From: Methylonatrum sp040877625 | Lineage (GTDB): Bacteria > Pseudomonadota > Gammaproteobacteria > Nitrococcales > Aquisalimonadaceae | Assembly: GCA_040877625.1 (NCBI GenBank) | Contig: JBBDNK010000024.1 | Location: forward strand, 248,001-312,000 | Length of the DNA stretch: 64,000 bases | Direction of reading: 5' to 3' | Shown here: one piece after another, positions 1 through 8,766 of the stretch | Numbering within the stretch: position 1 is the first letter of the stretch | Layout of the letters: every line of letters begins with the position of its first letter | The notes under the pieces: model-generated | Seen by the model: the letters and a program-made list of their open reading frames with translations, nothing else | Databases searched by the model: none | What the model was told of the DNA's origin: nothing | Program-made: the position numbers and the translations under genes

Positions 1-165
1 TTCGAGCATGACAATACGCCGGCCCTGCAGCCAGGGCGAATCGAGCAATGCCAGGGGAACGCGCGTGGTCTTGCCGGCGCCCGGCGGCGCCTGAAGCACG
101 GCTGCCGTGCCGCCGGTCAACGCGGACAACAGCTCGGGCAGTACCGTATCGATGGGTAGTTGCAT
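1..165 (-). CDS. hrpB: ATP-dependent RNA helicase HrpB, N-terminal fragment
   Basis: This is the first 55 residues of a DEAH-type helicase. The gene starts at an ATG at 165 and runs off the left edge of the window. The visible part holds the phosphate-binding loop APPGAGKT (residues 26-33) followed by TRVPLALL, the layout of HrpB. HrpB is a cytoplasmic helicase found widely in proteobacteria whose RNA substrate is not well defined; it is not essential in E. coli. HrpA has a similar loop, but the short N-terminus (MQLPIDTVLPELLSAL) before it favours HrpB. The rest of the protein, including the DEAH box, lies outside the window. Confidence 0.85.
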   Translation of the reverse strand, partial: MQLPIDTVLPELLSALTGGTAAVLQAPPGAGKTTRVPLALLDSPWLQGRRIVMLE

Positions 166-364
166 GAACGGCAGTTTACGCGAGGATCATTTGCATTGCC
201 GCGCCGGTAGCCGTATTCGTCGCGCAACCGAGAATCAATGTGATCGATTTATTCCATTATGGAACATGTCTTTGCACCGGTAATGGGTTCTCCGATGAGG
301 CCAACCGTCTTATGCTGCACGGCACCAATTCGCAGTACAGACCGTTCTATCCCGGAGACCATCG

Positions 365-529
365 ATGAAAGGCAACGAATCCGTGCTTGAAGAGTGGCTC
401 AACGCCAAAGACCCCCTGGACCGCCCCACCGAGCTCCAACTGCAGCGCTGGGCCCGCGCCCAGGCGCGCCGGGAACTGTTCCAGGCCTGCAAGCGTCTGA
501 TATCGGGGCTGGTCCGCAAATCCGCCTGA
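365..529 (+). CDS. small hypothetical protein, 54 aa
   Basis: A 54-residue reading frame starts at ATG 365, preceded by a GGAG sequence about 9 bases upstream. The product is charged and probably helical (ESVLEEWLNAKDPLDRP, then ARAQARRELFQACKRLISGL) with a basic end. It has no signal peptide or membrane segment. It sits divergently from hrpB, with a 199-bp gap that could hold promoters for both. I do not recognise a family; the regular amphipathic pattern and ribosome binding site are the only support for coding. Confidence 0.45.
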   Translation: MKGNESVLEEWLNAKDPLDRPTELQLQRWARAQARRELFQACKRLISGLVRKSA

Positions 530-591
530 TTCGCTGCAGCCCTTCGCGGTAAAGTCAGACCGGCGCGTACTGCTTCGCGCTGGCCTGCAAC

Positions 592-1245
592 TCAGAGCAC
601 CACCGCGAACAGAATGGCCGCATAGTGACAGCCGGCCGCGGACAGGACGAAACCGTGCCAGATTGAGATGTGATAAGGCATACGTTTCCATACGAAGAAC
701 AGCACCCCTGAGCTATAAAGCAGCCCACCGCAGAACAGCAGCACTAGAACGGAAAGCGGTGCGACAGCGAGCAACGGCTCCAGCACCCCCAGGATGCTCC
801 AGCCCAACAGCAGGTACAGTGCGATGGATACCGCTGGGCGAAGCGGCCCACGGGTGATCAGTCTGATCACGATCCCGGTCAATGCCACGGTCCAGACAAA
901 AGCGAATAGCCCCCACCCCCAGACGCCACCCATGAGCACCAGAGCAAGCGGCGTATATGTCGCGGCGATCATGAACAGAATCGCTGCATGGTCCAGCCGT
1001 CGGAACAGCTCCGTGTAGCGGGAGCGATCCGACAGGTCATGGTTGCACAGCGCCGAACAACTCAGCATGCCGAGCAAGCCCAGCCCGTAGAGCAGTACGC
1101 TGCCGGACAGCAGATTGTCGTTGTGGCGCAATGCCAGCATCAGCAGCCCTGCCACGGCCGCCACGGCCGTGGCAATGGCGAACCAGTGCAGGATGCGGTC
1201 AACCCATTGTTCGGCCGCCGTGTAATAACGGCGGGTATCGATCAT
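592..1245 (-). CDS. hemolysin III family (TrhA/YqfA, PAQR-like) membrane protein
   Basis: This 217-aa integral inner-membrane protein has about seven hydrophobic segments. Family marks include HNDNLLSGSVLLYGLGLLG, SALCNHDL, RRLDHAAILFMIAATYTPLAL and a C-terminal ISIWHGFVLSAAGCHY. The conserved His residues near the first and last segments match the metal site of the PAQR/hemolysin III superfamily. In E. coli the homologue is linked to membrane-fluidity homeostasis; haemolytic activity is not implied. The ATG at 1245 is preceded by GGGGGAG, which decides this start over the upstream in-frame ATGs. The stretch between 1246 and 1324 probably carries its promoter. Confidence 0.85.
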   Translation of the reverse strand: MIDTRRYYTAAEQWVDRILHWFAIATAVAAVAGLLMLALRHNDNLLSGSVLLYGLGLLGMLSCSALCNHDLSDRSRYTELFRRLDHAAILFMIAATYTPLALVLMGGVWGWGLFAFVWTVALTGIVIRLITRGPLRPAVSIALYLLLGWSILGVLEPLLAVAPLSVLVLLFCGGLLYSSGVLFFVWKRMPYHISIWHGFVLSAAGCHYAAILFAVVL

Positions 1246-1324
1246 ACGAGTATATACTCCCCCGCTTGTATGCATTTTTGCGACAGTCATTGCTGACATC
1301 GTAGACCATCCAGGTGCATCGCCG

Positions 1325-2383
1325 TCAGTGTATGTCCGGATCGAATAGCACCCAACCGCCCCCGGCAGCCTTGGCCCGATGCATGGCGGCATCGGCCAGC
1401 GCAATCATCTCGTCCACGGTTTCCGCCCCGGTCGGCGCGATCGCCATGCCGATACTGGCATCGATACGCACCGTCCTGTCACCGCAGAGGTCAACAGGCC
1501 GGCGCAGACTGCGGGTGATGCGTCCGGCAAGCACTTCCGCGCAGGCCACGTCCATCTCCGGCAGCAGCACCGCGAATTCATCACCACCCATGCGCACCAG
1601 GCAATCGGTATCGCGCAGATCCATCCGCAACCTGCTGGCCGTTTCCCGCAACACGAAGTCTCCCGCCTGATGCCCCAGGGCATTGTTGATATTGCTGAAT
1701 GCGTTCAGACTGAGTGATACCAGACCAGGCCGCCAGGCATACCGCTGCGCCAGCGCCAGTATTCTGGCCGCCTCCTCCATGAATGAGTCCCGATTCAGCA
1801 ACCCGGTCAGCGCATCACGTTGGCCTGGACCGCTCAGACCGACGGCAACGCTCTGTTGAAACATGGCGATTGCGGCGGTCGCGCTTGCCATTCTCAACCA
1901 TTCACGCTGCCGTTGTGTGGGTGGCTCAGCGGCAACGGAGTAAATCGCAAGAACACCGAGAACAGCCCGGTTGCGGCCGATGACAGGGTAGAACCATCCC
2001 GCCTTGAAGCCGCAAGCCCTCGCTGCCTTCCGATGCCGTGGCGTAGTCTCTTCATACTCCAGGGACTGGACCATAACCGGATGCCGCTGCCAGACCGCGC
2101 GGCCGCAGACACTGCCGTCCGCGGCAATGACCTGCCTACCCATCCGCTCCAGGTACCGGGATGCATTCCTCATGGTGACGATGGGCTCAAGGACGTCGCC
2201 CCGCGCGACCATAAGTGCGCCTGAACAGGCGGGCATCCGCATGCCCAGCACGTCAAGCACGCCGGCAAGCGACTTCTCCAGCGGAGCGCCCTGCGCCAAG
2301 CCTTCCAGAATGTGGCCGCATGCGCGTTCGACATCACCACCCGCGGTTACGTCCGCAGGTAAATCACACTGGCTGGTCGTCAT
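1325..2383 (-). CDS. GAF-domain diguanylate cyclase (GGDEF)
   Basis: This 352-aa cytoplasmic protein probably makes cyclic di-GMP from two GTP. An N-terminal GAF-like sensor region (about residues 20-170) is followed by a GGDEF domain. The catalytic motif GGDEF is intact (residues 266-270), and an RxxD inhibitory site (RDTD, 257-260) lies five residues upstream, so product feedback inhibition is expected. No membrane segment is visible. The ATG at 2383 follows GGAGAGG and is preferred over the longer frame. The sensed ligand is unknown. A second c-di-GMP protein lies at 26.6 kb and a VpsR-like activator at 41 kb. Confidence 0.9.
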   Translation of the reverse strand: MTTSQCDLPADVTAGGDVERACGHILEGLAQGAPLEKSLAGVLDVLGMRMPACSGALMVARGDVLEPIVTMRNASRYLERMGRQVIAADGSVCGRAVWQRHPVMVQSLEYEETTPRHRKAARACGFKAGWFYPVIGRNRAVLGVLAIYSVAAEPPTQRQREWLRMASATAAIAMFQQSVAVGLSGPGQRDALTGLLNRDSFMEEAARILALAQRYAWRPGLVSLSLNAFSNINNALGHQAGDFVLRETASRLRMDLRDTDCLVRMGGDEFAVLLPEMDVACAEVLAGRITRSLRRPVDLCGDRTVRIDASIGMAIAPTGAETVDEMIALADAAMHRAKAAGGGWVLFDPDIH

Positions 2384-2611
2384 CGGCGTCAAGCCTCTCC
2401 GTGGAGTTTCGTCGTTACCGGTATGCTCCCGGCTCCGGCGAAATTCATTCAATGCCGCCAGCCAATTATGGCATCGGAAAAGCACCTTCGTCAGGTCTTG
2501 CGGCAACCGTCCTTGCAGGTAATGCTGAAAAGGTGGGGAAGTCTCTTCTATCCCTACCAAAACGGGTTCATGTTAAAGTAAAGACAAGTGTCATTCTTTT
2601 CGACTACGGAT

Positions 2612-2649
2612 GGAGACTGCACACTTCCTATCACGCATCCGCAGTCTCC
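2612..2649. other. inverted repeat upstream of cfa
   Basis: GGAGACTGC at 2612-2620 is repeated inverted as GCAGTCTCC at 2641-2649 with a 20-base loop, 40 bases before the cfa start. It could form a hairpin in the cfa leader or be an operator. It lies in the 305-bp gap between the divergent cyclase and cfa genes, which otherwise shows only likely promoter sequence. Function is inferred only from position. Confidence 0.4.
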
Positions 2650-2688
2650 GGCTCAAATGGAATTACCCATTCGGAACCGGAGAGCAAT

Positions 2689-3843
2689 ATGGCAGGTCAA
2701 CCCACACCGCAGCACGCACCGCAGTACACCCAATCAGGCCTTGATCAACTGATAAAAGACCTTCTGCAAAAGGCCGACGTCCGTATCAATGGTAATCGAC
2801 CCTGGGACATCCAGTTGCACCAGGCAGACGTTCCGGAGCGCGCGCTTGCCTACGGCAACCTGGGCCTGGGGGAAGCCTATATGGACGGGGCCTGGGACTG
2901 CGAACACCTGGACGAATTCTTCTTCCGCGTGATTCGTGCCCGAATCCTCGACCAGGCGCAGCCTCTGCGCCTCATTTTTCATTCGCTGCGTGCCCGGTTG
3001 CTCAATCTGCAGACAATGCGCCGCTCCTGGCAGGTGGGCAAGGCGCACTATGACCTTGGCAACGACCTGTATGCAGCCATGCTCGACCGGCGAATGACCT
3101 ACACCTGCGGATACTGGAGAGACGCAAAAAACCTGGATGAGGCACAGGAAGCCAAACTTGATCTGATCTGTCGCAAACTCGGCCTCGAAAGGGGTATGCG
3201 CCTGCTTGACATAGGCTGTGGCTGGGGCAGCCTCATGCAATATGCCGCCGAGCATTACGGGGTACAATGCGTCGGCATTACCATCTCCGCCGAACAGGCA
3301 AGACTGGGCGCCGAACGATGCCGAAACCTTCCGGTCGAATTCCGACTGCAGGATTACCGCGAGCTTGACGAGACCTTCGATCGCATCGTCAGCGTCGGCA
3401 TGTTCGAGCATGTGGGGCGCAAGAACCATCGAACGTTCCTGGAAATCGCGGATCGCTGCCTGACTGACAACGGGCTCTTCCTGCTCCATACGATCGGCAA
3501 GAACCAGCGCGGCAGCGCACCGGACCCATGGATCGACAAATACATTTTCCCCAATGGCGATTTGCCGTCGCTCGGCCAGCTTGGGGATGCGCTCGATGAT
3601 CTGTTCGTGGTCGAGGATCTGCAAAATTTCGGTGCCGACTACGACCGGACGCTGATGGCCTGGCACGACCGCTTCGAAGTCGCCTGGCCTCGCTTCCGGG
3701 ACCGGTATGGTGACCGTTTCTACCGCATGTGGCGCTACTATCTGCTGTCCTGCGCGGGCGCATTTCGGGCGCGCACGGTTCAGCTTTGGCAGCTTGTACT
3801 GTCAAGGGAAGGGCAATTGGGCGGTTACCAGCGCATCAGTTGA
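2689..3843 (+). CDS. cfa: cyclopropane-fatty-acyl-phospholipid synthase
   Basis: This 384-aa enzyme adds a methylene group from S-adenosylmethionine across double bonds of membrane phospholipid acyl chains, a change typical of stationary phase and acid or salt stress. The SAM-binding motif LLDIGCGWG is at residues 172-180, VGMFEHVG follows, and the C-terminal LSCAGAFRA places a cysteine at about 355, matching the active-site Cys354 of E. coli Cfa. The length is normal (382 aa in E. coli). The ATG at 2689 has GGAGAG upstream; the frame extends further 5' but without family similarity. Confidence 0.95.
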   Translation: MAGQPTPQHAPQYTQSGLDQLIKDLLQKADVRINGNRPWDIQLHQADVPERALAYGNLGLGEAYMDGAWDCEHLDEFFFRVIRARILDQAQPLRLIFHSLRARLLNLQTMRRSWQVGKAHYDLGNDLYAAMLDRRMTYTCGYWRDAKNLDEAQEAKLDLICRKLGLERGMRLLDIGCGWGSLMQYAAEHYGVQCVGITISAEQARLGAERCRNLPVEFRLQDYRELDETFDRIVSVGMFEHVGRKNHRTFLEIADRCLTDNGLFLLHTIGKNQRGSAPDPWIDKYIFPNGDLPSLGQLGDALDDLFVVEDLQNFGADYDRTLMAWHDRFEVAWPRFRDRYGDRFYRMWRYYLLSCAGAFRARTVQLWQLVLSREGQLGGYQRIS

Positions 3844-3852
3844 TGCCGTGGT

Positions 3853-4269
3853 TCAATATTGCAACGACTGCTGGCGGGCTTCATCCGTATCCATCGCGCC
3901 CCTCGCCGTTGATGGACCACCGAGGGGTGAGATTCTGGTCTGATCACCGTTTTCGACCAGGACGAACTCCCGGCCGTCGATATGGACGACGGCCAGGAGC
4001 GTGCGCCGCGATATCCGCGCGCTCTCGATCAGCCGTATCCGACGGTTGGCCGTCAGGCCGCGAATCACACCGTAACGCCTCATCATCAACGCGACCGCCA
4101 CCGCGCCGGCACCTACGATGAGCAGACTGACCACCATCCGCAGGATCGAACCCACGCCGATCGGATCGTCCATCGGCGCCGCCGACGCGTTTTCCCCGGC
4201 AACAGCCAGCCAGGGCAGCGCGACTAACGCTGGGCCAAGACAACGCATCGACAGCCTGGATAGGGACAT
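3853..4269 (-). CDS. FliO-like flagellar biosynthesis protein (orphan)
   Basis: This 138-aa protein starts with a signal-like or membrane segment (PALVALPWLAVAGENASA), then a second strong membrane helix (ILRMVVSLLIVGAGAVAVALMM), then a small cytoplasmic domain with RRIRLIESARISRRTLLAVVHIDGREFVLVENGDQTRISPL. That pattern, including the REFVLV...I..L motif, is typical of FliO/MopB, which helps assemble the flagellar export gate (FliPQR). A perfect AGGAGG precedes the ATG at 4269. No other flagellar gene is present nearby, so it is either a displaced fliO or a family member with another role. Confidence 0.6.
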   Translation of the reverse strand: MSLSRLSMRCLGPALVALPWLAVAGENASAAPMDDPIGVGSILRMVVSLLIVGAGAVAVALMMRRYGVIRGLTANRRIRLIESARISRRTLLAVVHIDGREFVLVENGDQTRISPLGGPSTARGAMDTDEARQQSLQY

Positions 4270-4392
4270 GGCCGACCTACCTCCTGTAATCGGCCGGATA
4301 ATCCGGCACCACCCCTGGATTTCAGATTCGGACAGTGTCCGCAATGTGTGCCGACAGAACCGTGAGCGAGTCCACATCGGCACACATGACAT

Positions 4393-4836
4393 TCACCAAC
4401 TGCCGCTGTTGGGCATGGACGCCCACGGCTCCGTTGGCGGAAGGGTTTCACCGGCCTGAAGCAGTTCGATGGAGATGCCGTCGGGCGAACGCACGAAAGC
4501 CATGTGGCCGTCCCGCGGCGGACGGTTGATGGTGACGCCGCTATCCATCAACTGCTGACAGAGGGCGTAGATATCCTTGACCCGAAATGCAAGATGGCCG
4601 AAATTGCGGCCGCCACCGTAGTCCTCCGGATCCCAGTTATAGGTAAGCTCCATCATTGGTGCCCGGTCGCCGCTACGTGCCCGCCCTTCATCCTCTGGCG
4701 CGGCCAGAAACACCAGGGTGAAGCGCCCTTTTTCGCTGTCCTTTCGGCTGATCTGCACCAGCCCCAGCTTGTTGCAATAGAAATCGAGGGAAGCTTCCAG
4801 ATCGCTGACCCGTACCATTGTGTGCAGATACTGCAT
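4393..4836 (-). CDS. gloA: lactoylglutathione lyase (glyoxalase I)
   Basis: This 147-aa cytosolic enzyme converts the methylglyoxal-glutathione hemithioacetal to S-lactoylglutathione. The four metal ligands of the VOC fold can be placed: His5 (MQYLH), Glu63 (MMELTYNWD), His81 (FGHLAF) and Glu124 (ISIELLQ). The motif LTYNWD and the length agree with proteobacterial GloA. It reads away from the phasin at 5065; the gap holds an inverted repeat related to the dispersed element family. Confidence 0.93.
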   Translation of the reverse strand: MQYLHTMVRVSDLEASLDFYCNKLGLVQISRKDSEKGRFTLVFLAAPEDEGRARSGDRAPMMELTYNWDPEDYGGGRNFGHLAFRVKDIYALCQQLMDSGVTINRPPRDGHMAFVRSPDGISIELLQAGETLPPTEPWASMPNSGSW

Positions 4837-4857
4837 ATCTTCCGTCCTTGAGGTTAA

Positions 4858-4905
4858 GGAGACACCGACTTATTCACGCGACTGCGTGCATGGATGAGTG
4901 TCTCC
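4858..4905. repeat. diverged inverted-repeat element (CTAG family)
   Basis: GGAGACACCGACTTATTC at the left end and GTGTCTCC at the right end resemble the termini of the dispersed family seen at 8.1, 11.8, 38.0 kb and elsewhere. The 48-bp core is flanked by TTAA and TTGA, close to a 4-bp target repeat. It sits between divergent gloA and phasin promoters and can fold into a hairpin. The internal sequence is not shared with the long copies, so membership is tentative. Confidence 0.4.
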
Positions 4906-5064
4906 TTGAAAGCGTGGCAGTGTAAACCAGGCCGGATAACCGCGGCCAACCAGCCATCAATCGGGCGATGGCGAACAGAGGAAGCCTCCCGGCTAATTTA
5001 ACATTCATATTCTGTCCAGAAGGCGCATACGCTTACTCCACATGCCACCAGACAGGAAACTCAC

Positions 5065-5556
5065 ATGCCTACCACCAGACGCCGACAATCTTCAGTGGTC
5101 ATTCCTGCCTTGTTATGGATGGACCTGGGTTGGAAAACAGCCGAAATGTTGGCCGCCTCCGCTCAGGTCATCAGCCGACGAACAAACATAATGACAAATT
5201 CCGGGACCTCGCCGACCAAGCGCGATCAACGGGAATTCACCAGAATGGGTCAGGAAAAGCTGGAGGCCGCCGCGGAATCCACCCTGGCCATGGCATCACA
5301 GATGATGAGCATGAACTTCCGGCTGTGGACCCAGGCATTCGAGCAGATGCTGCAGGTCGCGACAGCCACCATGTCGCTGATGGCAAGCGGCACCATCAGC
5401 CAGTCCATCGAAAGGCAGAAAAAATTGGGTGCAGCGGTATCGCGATCAGTGAAGAGCAGCTCTCGACTGTCCTCGTCCGCCGCCCGCCTCGCTCAGCGTG
5501 GCCTGGATCCCGTGCACGCTAGAGCGACGGCAAATGCCAGGCGCCTTCGCGGCTAA
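5065..5556 (+). CDS. polyhydroxyalkanoate granule-associated phasin-like protein
   Basis: The 163-aa product resembles a proteobacterial group of PHA-granule phasins: a basic start (MPTTRRRQS), a short hydrophobic stretch (VVIPALLWMDLGWKTAEMLAASAQVISRRT), the signature DQREFTRMGQEKLEAAAES, an amphipathic helical middle rich in Met, and a basic Ser/Arg-rich tail. Phasins coat PHA granules and control their size and surface. Two other phasins lie at 13.1 and 18.7 kb, and a PhaC-like protein at 11.8 kb. Confidence rests on the signature segment. Confidence 0.7.
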   Translation: MPTTRRRQSSVVIPALLWMDLGWKTAEMLAASAQVISRRTNIMTNSGTSPTKRDQREFTRMGQEKLEAAAESTLAMASQMMSMNFRLWTQAFEQMLQVATATMSLMASGTISQSIERQKKLGAAVSRSVKSSSRLSSSAARLAQRGLDPVHARATANARRLRG

Positions 5557-5728
5557 GGGCACTCGGCGCCATCCGTCCGTGCTGTCGCCGGCAAGGGGGT
5601 CGGCCCACCGTGCCGGCCACCGCCCCTTGCCCGCGTCGGCACGGTCGAGGAAAATGCCCTCTTGGCTATAATTGCCGACTGCCCGCGCCGATAGTCCGGG
5701 CACATTCCCCAAGCAACACGGAAACGTA

Positions 5729-6226
5729 ATGGAACGCGCACCCAAGGACAGGCTGTTCATCGATCATCGCGGCCGGATGCACCAGCGGCCGGCAAACACG
5801 ACCGCGCGTCATCGGCGCGGTATCCACGGTTTGCTCCGACACGGCGATGCCCTGCTGCTGGTTCGGCCGCCGACAGCCAACTGGCTGGAATTACCGGGTG
5901 GCGGCATCGAGGATGGAGAGTCACCGGTTGCAGCGCTGCGTCGGGAACTGCGGGAAGAAGCAGGCATCTGCATCGACGAGGCCTTACTGACGGCCGCGGA
6001 CGAGACAAGATTCCGAACGCGCTATTTTGCCACCAGCCACGACGCCTACTGGCTCTACCAGCAGCAATTCCGACTGGTCCACCTGGTCGACCGGCCTCTC
6101 CTGGAAGACCCGCTGGAACCGGGCCATGAACGCTTCTGGTTGTCGATGGCAGACCTGCACCGGCAGCCAATTCACCATGTGCACCGAATCGGCATCGACC
6201 GATTGCTATCACTAACCATTTCCTGA
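5729..6226 (+). CDS. NUDIX hydrolase
   Basis: This 165-aa hydrolase carries a complete NUDIX box, GGIEDGE followed by seven residues and RELREEAGI, which binds Mg2+ and cleaves nucleoside-diphosphate-linked substrates. The region before the box (GLLRHGDALLLVRPPTANWLELPGG) is standard for the family. The substrate cannot be told from sequence. The ATG at 5729 starts the conserved part and has only a weak ribosome binding site. The gene ends 22 bases before the acyl-CoA dehydrogenase start, suggesting one transcript. Confidence 0.88.
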   Translation: MERAPKDRLFIDHRGRMHQRPANTTARHRRGIHGLLRHGDALLLVRPPTANWLELPGGGIEDGESPVAALRRELREEAGICIDEALLTAADETRFRTRYFATSHDAYWLYQQQFRLVHLVDRPLLEDPLEPGHERFWLSMADLHRQPIHHVHRIGIDRLLSLTIS

Positions 6227-6248
6227 CCGCTTGGTAGAGGTGCCGGCA

Positions 6249-8057
6249 ATGCCCGACTACAAGGCTCCGTTGAGAGACATCCTGTTCGCACGCGACGAAC
6301 TGCTCGACTACCCGGCGCACTACGCGCGCCTGCCCGGCGCCGAGGACGCCACGCCGGAGACAGTCAAGGCCATTCTTGAAGAATGTGCCAGATTCTGCGA
6401 ACGGGTGCTGGCGCCGTTGAACCGGGTCGGCGACAGCGAAGGTTGCCGCTGGAGCGAAGGCGGTGTCGTGCAGACACCACCTGGGTTTCGTGAGGCATAC
6501 CACCAGTTTGTCGAAGGCGGCTGGCCGGGGCTGGCGCAGCCGGTGGAATTCGGCGGCCAGGGGCTGCCGGAATCCCTGTCCCTCGCCCTTTCGGAGATGA
6601 TCGGTCAGGCCAATTGGTCCTGGGGCATGTATCCGGGGCTGTCTCACGGCGCCAAGGCGACCATCATGGGCCATGGCACCGAGGATCAGAAGCAGACCTA
6701 CATGCCGCGACTCGTCTCCGGCGAGTGGACCGGAACCATGTGCCTGACCGAATCTCACTGCGGCACCGATCTGGGCATGCTCCGCACCCGCGCGGAACCC
6801 CAGACGGATGGCAGCTACCGTATCACCGGCACCAAGATATTCATCTCCTCAGGGGAACATGACCTTTCCGAGAACATCGTCCACATCGTGCTCGCGCGAC
6901 TTCCCGACGCGCCTCCCGGAACCAGGGGTATTTCTCTGTTCATTGTGCCCAAATACCTGCCTGGCCCCGGCGGCGGCGTGGGTGAGCGCAACAACCTCGC
7001 CTGCGGTTCGCTGGAACACAAGATGGGCATCCACGGCAACGCCACCTGCGTGATGAACTTCGATGGTGCCACAGGCTATCTGATCGGCCCGCCCAACCGC
7101 GGCCTGAACTGCATGTTCACCTTCATGAATGCCGCCCGCCTCGGCACCGCCCTGCAGGGCCTGGCTCATGCCGAAATCGCCTTTCAGGGCGCCATCGCCT
7201 ATGCCCGGGAACGGCTGCAAATGCGCTCCCTGTCCGGCCAGAAGGCGCCGGACAAGCCCGCGGATCCGATTATCGTGCACCCGGACGTGCGCCGCATGGT
7301 GCTCACCAGCAAGGCTTTTGCCGAGGGTGGCCGCGCCCTGATGTACTTCTGTGCCAGGCAAAGTGACATCGCCCATCGCGGCGATGACCCGGAGGAACGC
7401 GCCGTGGCTGAATCGCTGCTCGCCTTTCTCACGCCGATTGCCAAGGGCTTTCTCACCGAAGCGGGCTTCGAGGCCGCCTATGACGGCATGCAGGTATTCG
7501 GGGGGCACGGCTACATCAATGAATGGGGGATGGAACAGAACATGCGCGACGCCCGCATATCGACCCTTTACGAAGGCACGACCGGGATACAGGCACTGGA
7601 TCTTCTGGGCCGCAAGGTGATGGGCACCGAAGGGGAGACGCTGAAAAGCTTCACCCGCATCGTACACACGTTCTGCCAGGCCAACGCGGATAACCAGGCT
7701 ATCGCTGAATTCATCGCTCCCCTCTCCGAGTTGAACCGGGAATGGGGCGAACTGACCATGCGCATTGGCAAGGCCGCCATGAGCAACCCTGATGAGGTCG
7801 GCGCCGCATCGGTGGACTACCTGATGTACTCAGGCTACGTCACCCTCGCCTACTTTTGGGCGGCCGCTTCCCGTACAGCGGCATTGAAGCTGGCCGACGG
7901 CAGCGATGAGGAACGCTTCTATCGGGCCAAACAGCAGACCGCCCGTTTCTATTTCCAGCGCATCTTGCCGCGCACCCGCGCGCATGTGGCGACCATGACC
8001 GCCGGAGCCGCGAGCCTGATGGACATGGACGACGCCGACTTCCTCATCGACACCTAG
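6249..8057 (+). CDS. acyl-CoA dehydrogenase, 600-residue DmdC-like type
   Basis: This 602-aa flavoenzyme belongs to the long acyl-CoA dehydrogenase branch that includes 3-methylthiopropionyl-CoA dehydrogenase DmdC. Seen motifs are MCLTESHCGTDLGMLRT and IFISSGEHDL (FAD/substrate region), then VFGGHGYINEWGMEQNMRDARISTLYEGTTGIQALDLLGRK, where the Glu of YEGT is the usual catalytic base. The C-terminal extension after about 450 distinguishes the family from 380-residue enzymes. The exact acyl chain is unknown; many relatives act on ordinary fatty acyl-CoAs. Its TAG stop is part of a CTAG into which a mobile element inserted. Confidence 0.85.
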   Translation: MPDYKAPLRDILFARDELLDYPAHYARLPGAEDATPETVKAILEECARFCERVLAPLNRVGDSEGCRWSEGGVVQTPPGFREAYHQFVEGGWPGLAQPVEFGGQGLPESLSLALSEMIGQANWSWGMYPGLSHGAKATIMGHGTEDQKQTYMPRLVSGEWTGTMCLTESHCGTDLGMLRTRAEPQTDGSYRITGTKIFISSGEHDLSENIVHIVLARLPDAPPGTRGISLFIVPKYLPGPGGGVGERNNLACGSLEHKMGIHGNATCVMNFDGATGYLIGPPNRGLNCMFTFMNAARLGTALQGLAHAEIAFQGAIAYARERLQMRSLSGQKAPDKPADPIIVHPDVRRMVLTSKAFAEGGRALMYFCARQSDIAHRGDDPEERAVAESLLAFLTPIAKGFLTEAGFEAAYDGMQVFGGHGYINEWGMEQNMRDARISTLYEGTTGIQALDLLGRKVMGTEGETLKSFTRIVHTFCQANADNQAIAEFIAPLSELNREWGELTMRIGKAAMSNPDEVGAASVDYLMYSGYVTLAYFWAAASRTAALKLADGSDEERFYRAKQQTARFYFQRILPRTRAHVATMTAGAASLMDMDDADFLIDT

Positions 8058-8227
8058 GGAGCCTCTGATTTATTCCCATGGGGCTCTGCGGAGCCATCGG
8101 CGCGCACTGGCAAGGCGGCGTTCGCAGGCAATGGCCGTCGCCCTTGGCAAGAACGCCAACGCAGTCCAGTACGCGCCGATGGCCCGCCCTGCGGGGCTAT
8201 GCAGCATGGGAATAAATCAGAGGCTCC
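8058..8227. mobile_element. full-length MITE of the CTAG family (170 bp)
   Basis: A 170-bp non-coding element has perfect 23-bp terminal inverted repeats beginning GGAGCCTCTGATTTATTCCC and is flanked on both sides by CTAG (8054-8057 and 8228-8231). The left CTAG contains the stop codon of the acyl-CoA dehydrogenase, which is therefore intact. The arms are GC-rich and can form a long hairpin. No transposase is encoded; a 4-bp CTAG duplication fits the target habit of the IS5 family (established), so an IS5-type transposase is inferred to mobilise it. Confidence 0.85.
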
Positions 8228-8244
8228 CTAGCACCCCGATGCTG

Positions 8245-8766
8245 TCACCCCTGCGGAGTCCAGGTGCCGGGCGTGAGGTGTTCGGTGCCTTTGACGCGAA
8301 TTTCCGGATGCCGTTTCAGGACCCGCTGCCTGGCAATTTCAACTTCGTCGTCCGGCACGTCCACCATCATGAGCACCGCGCCCTCCCCCATGGCGTCTTC
8401 AGTATCCGCCACCTGCTGCCGGTCCATGCCAGCGCCGATCATTGCCGCGGCCCAGCTGCCTATGCCCGCGCCAACCAGCGTCACTATCGCAATCACGGCG
8501 AAGCCCATCGGTGTACTCACGGGCAGACTGACCGCCGCCACGATACCGCCGAGCACGCCCGCGCCGGCGCCAAGTAAAACACCACGCTTCAACGCCGGAA
8601 CCAGATCCGAAGACTGGGCGACAGTCGCCTCAGGCAATCCTTCCATGCCGGCCTCACGCCTCGATACCAGATGCAGCCTGTCATCTCCCACACCCGAATC
8701 GCGAAACTCTTTCACCAGACCTCTGGCATCCTCCAACGAGGGAAGAAGAAAATAGATACGATGCAT
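8245..8766 (-). CDS. glycine-zipper membrane protein, DUF1269/stress-type
   Basis: This 173-aa protein begins with a small alpha/beta domain (MHRIYFLLPSLEDARGLVKEFRDSGV...LHLVSRR) as in general-stress 17M/DUF1269-type proteins. Two glycine-rich hydrophobic segments follow (GVLLGAGAGVLGGIVAAVSLPV and FAVIAIVTLVGAGIGSWAAAMIGAG), and a C-terminal part contains GAVLMMVDVPDDEVEIARQRVLKRHPEIRVKGTE. The paired helices suggest an inner-membrane protein. A strong AAAGGAGGA precedes the ATG at 8766. The role is unknown; relatives are often stress-induced. Confidence 0.7.
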   Translation of the reverse strand: MHRIYFLLPSLEDARGLVKEFRDSGVGDDRLHLVSRREAGMEGLPEATVAQSSDLVPALKRGVLLGAGAGVLGGIVAAVSLPVSTPMGFAVIAIVTLVGAGIGSWAAAMIGAGMDRQQVADTEDAMGEGAVLMMVDVPDDEVEIARQRVLKRHPEIRVKGTEHLTPGTWTPQG

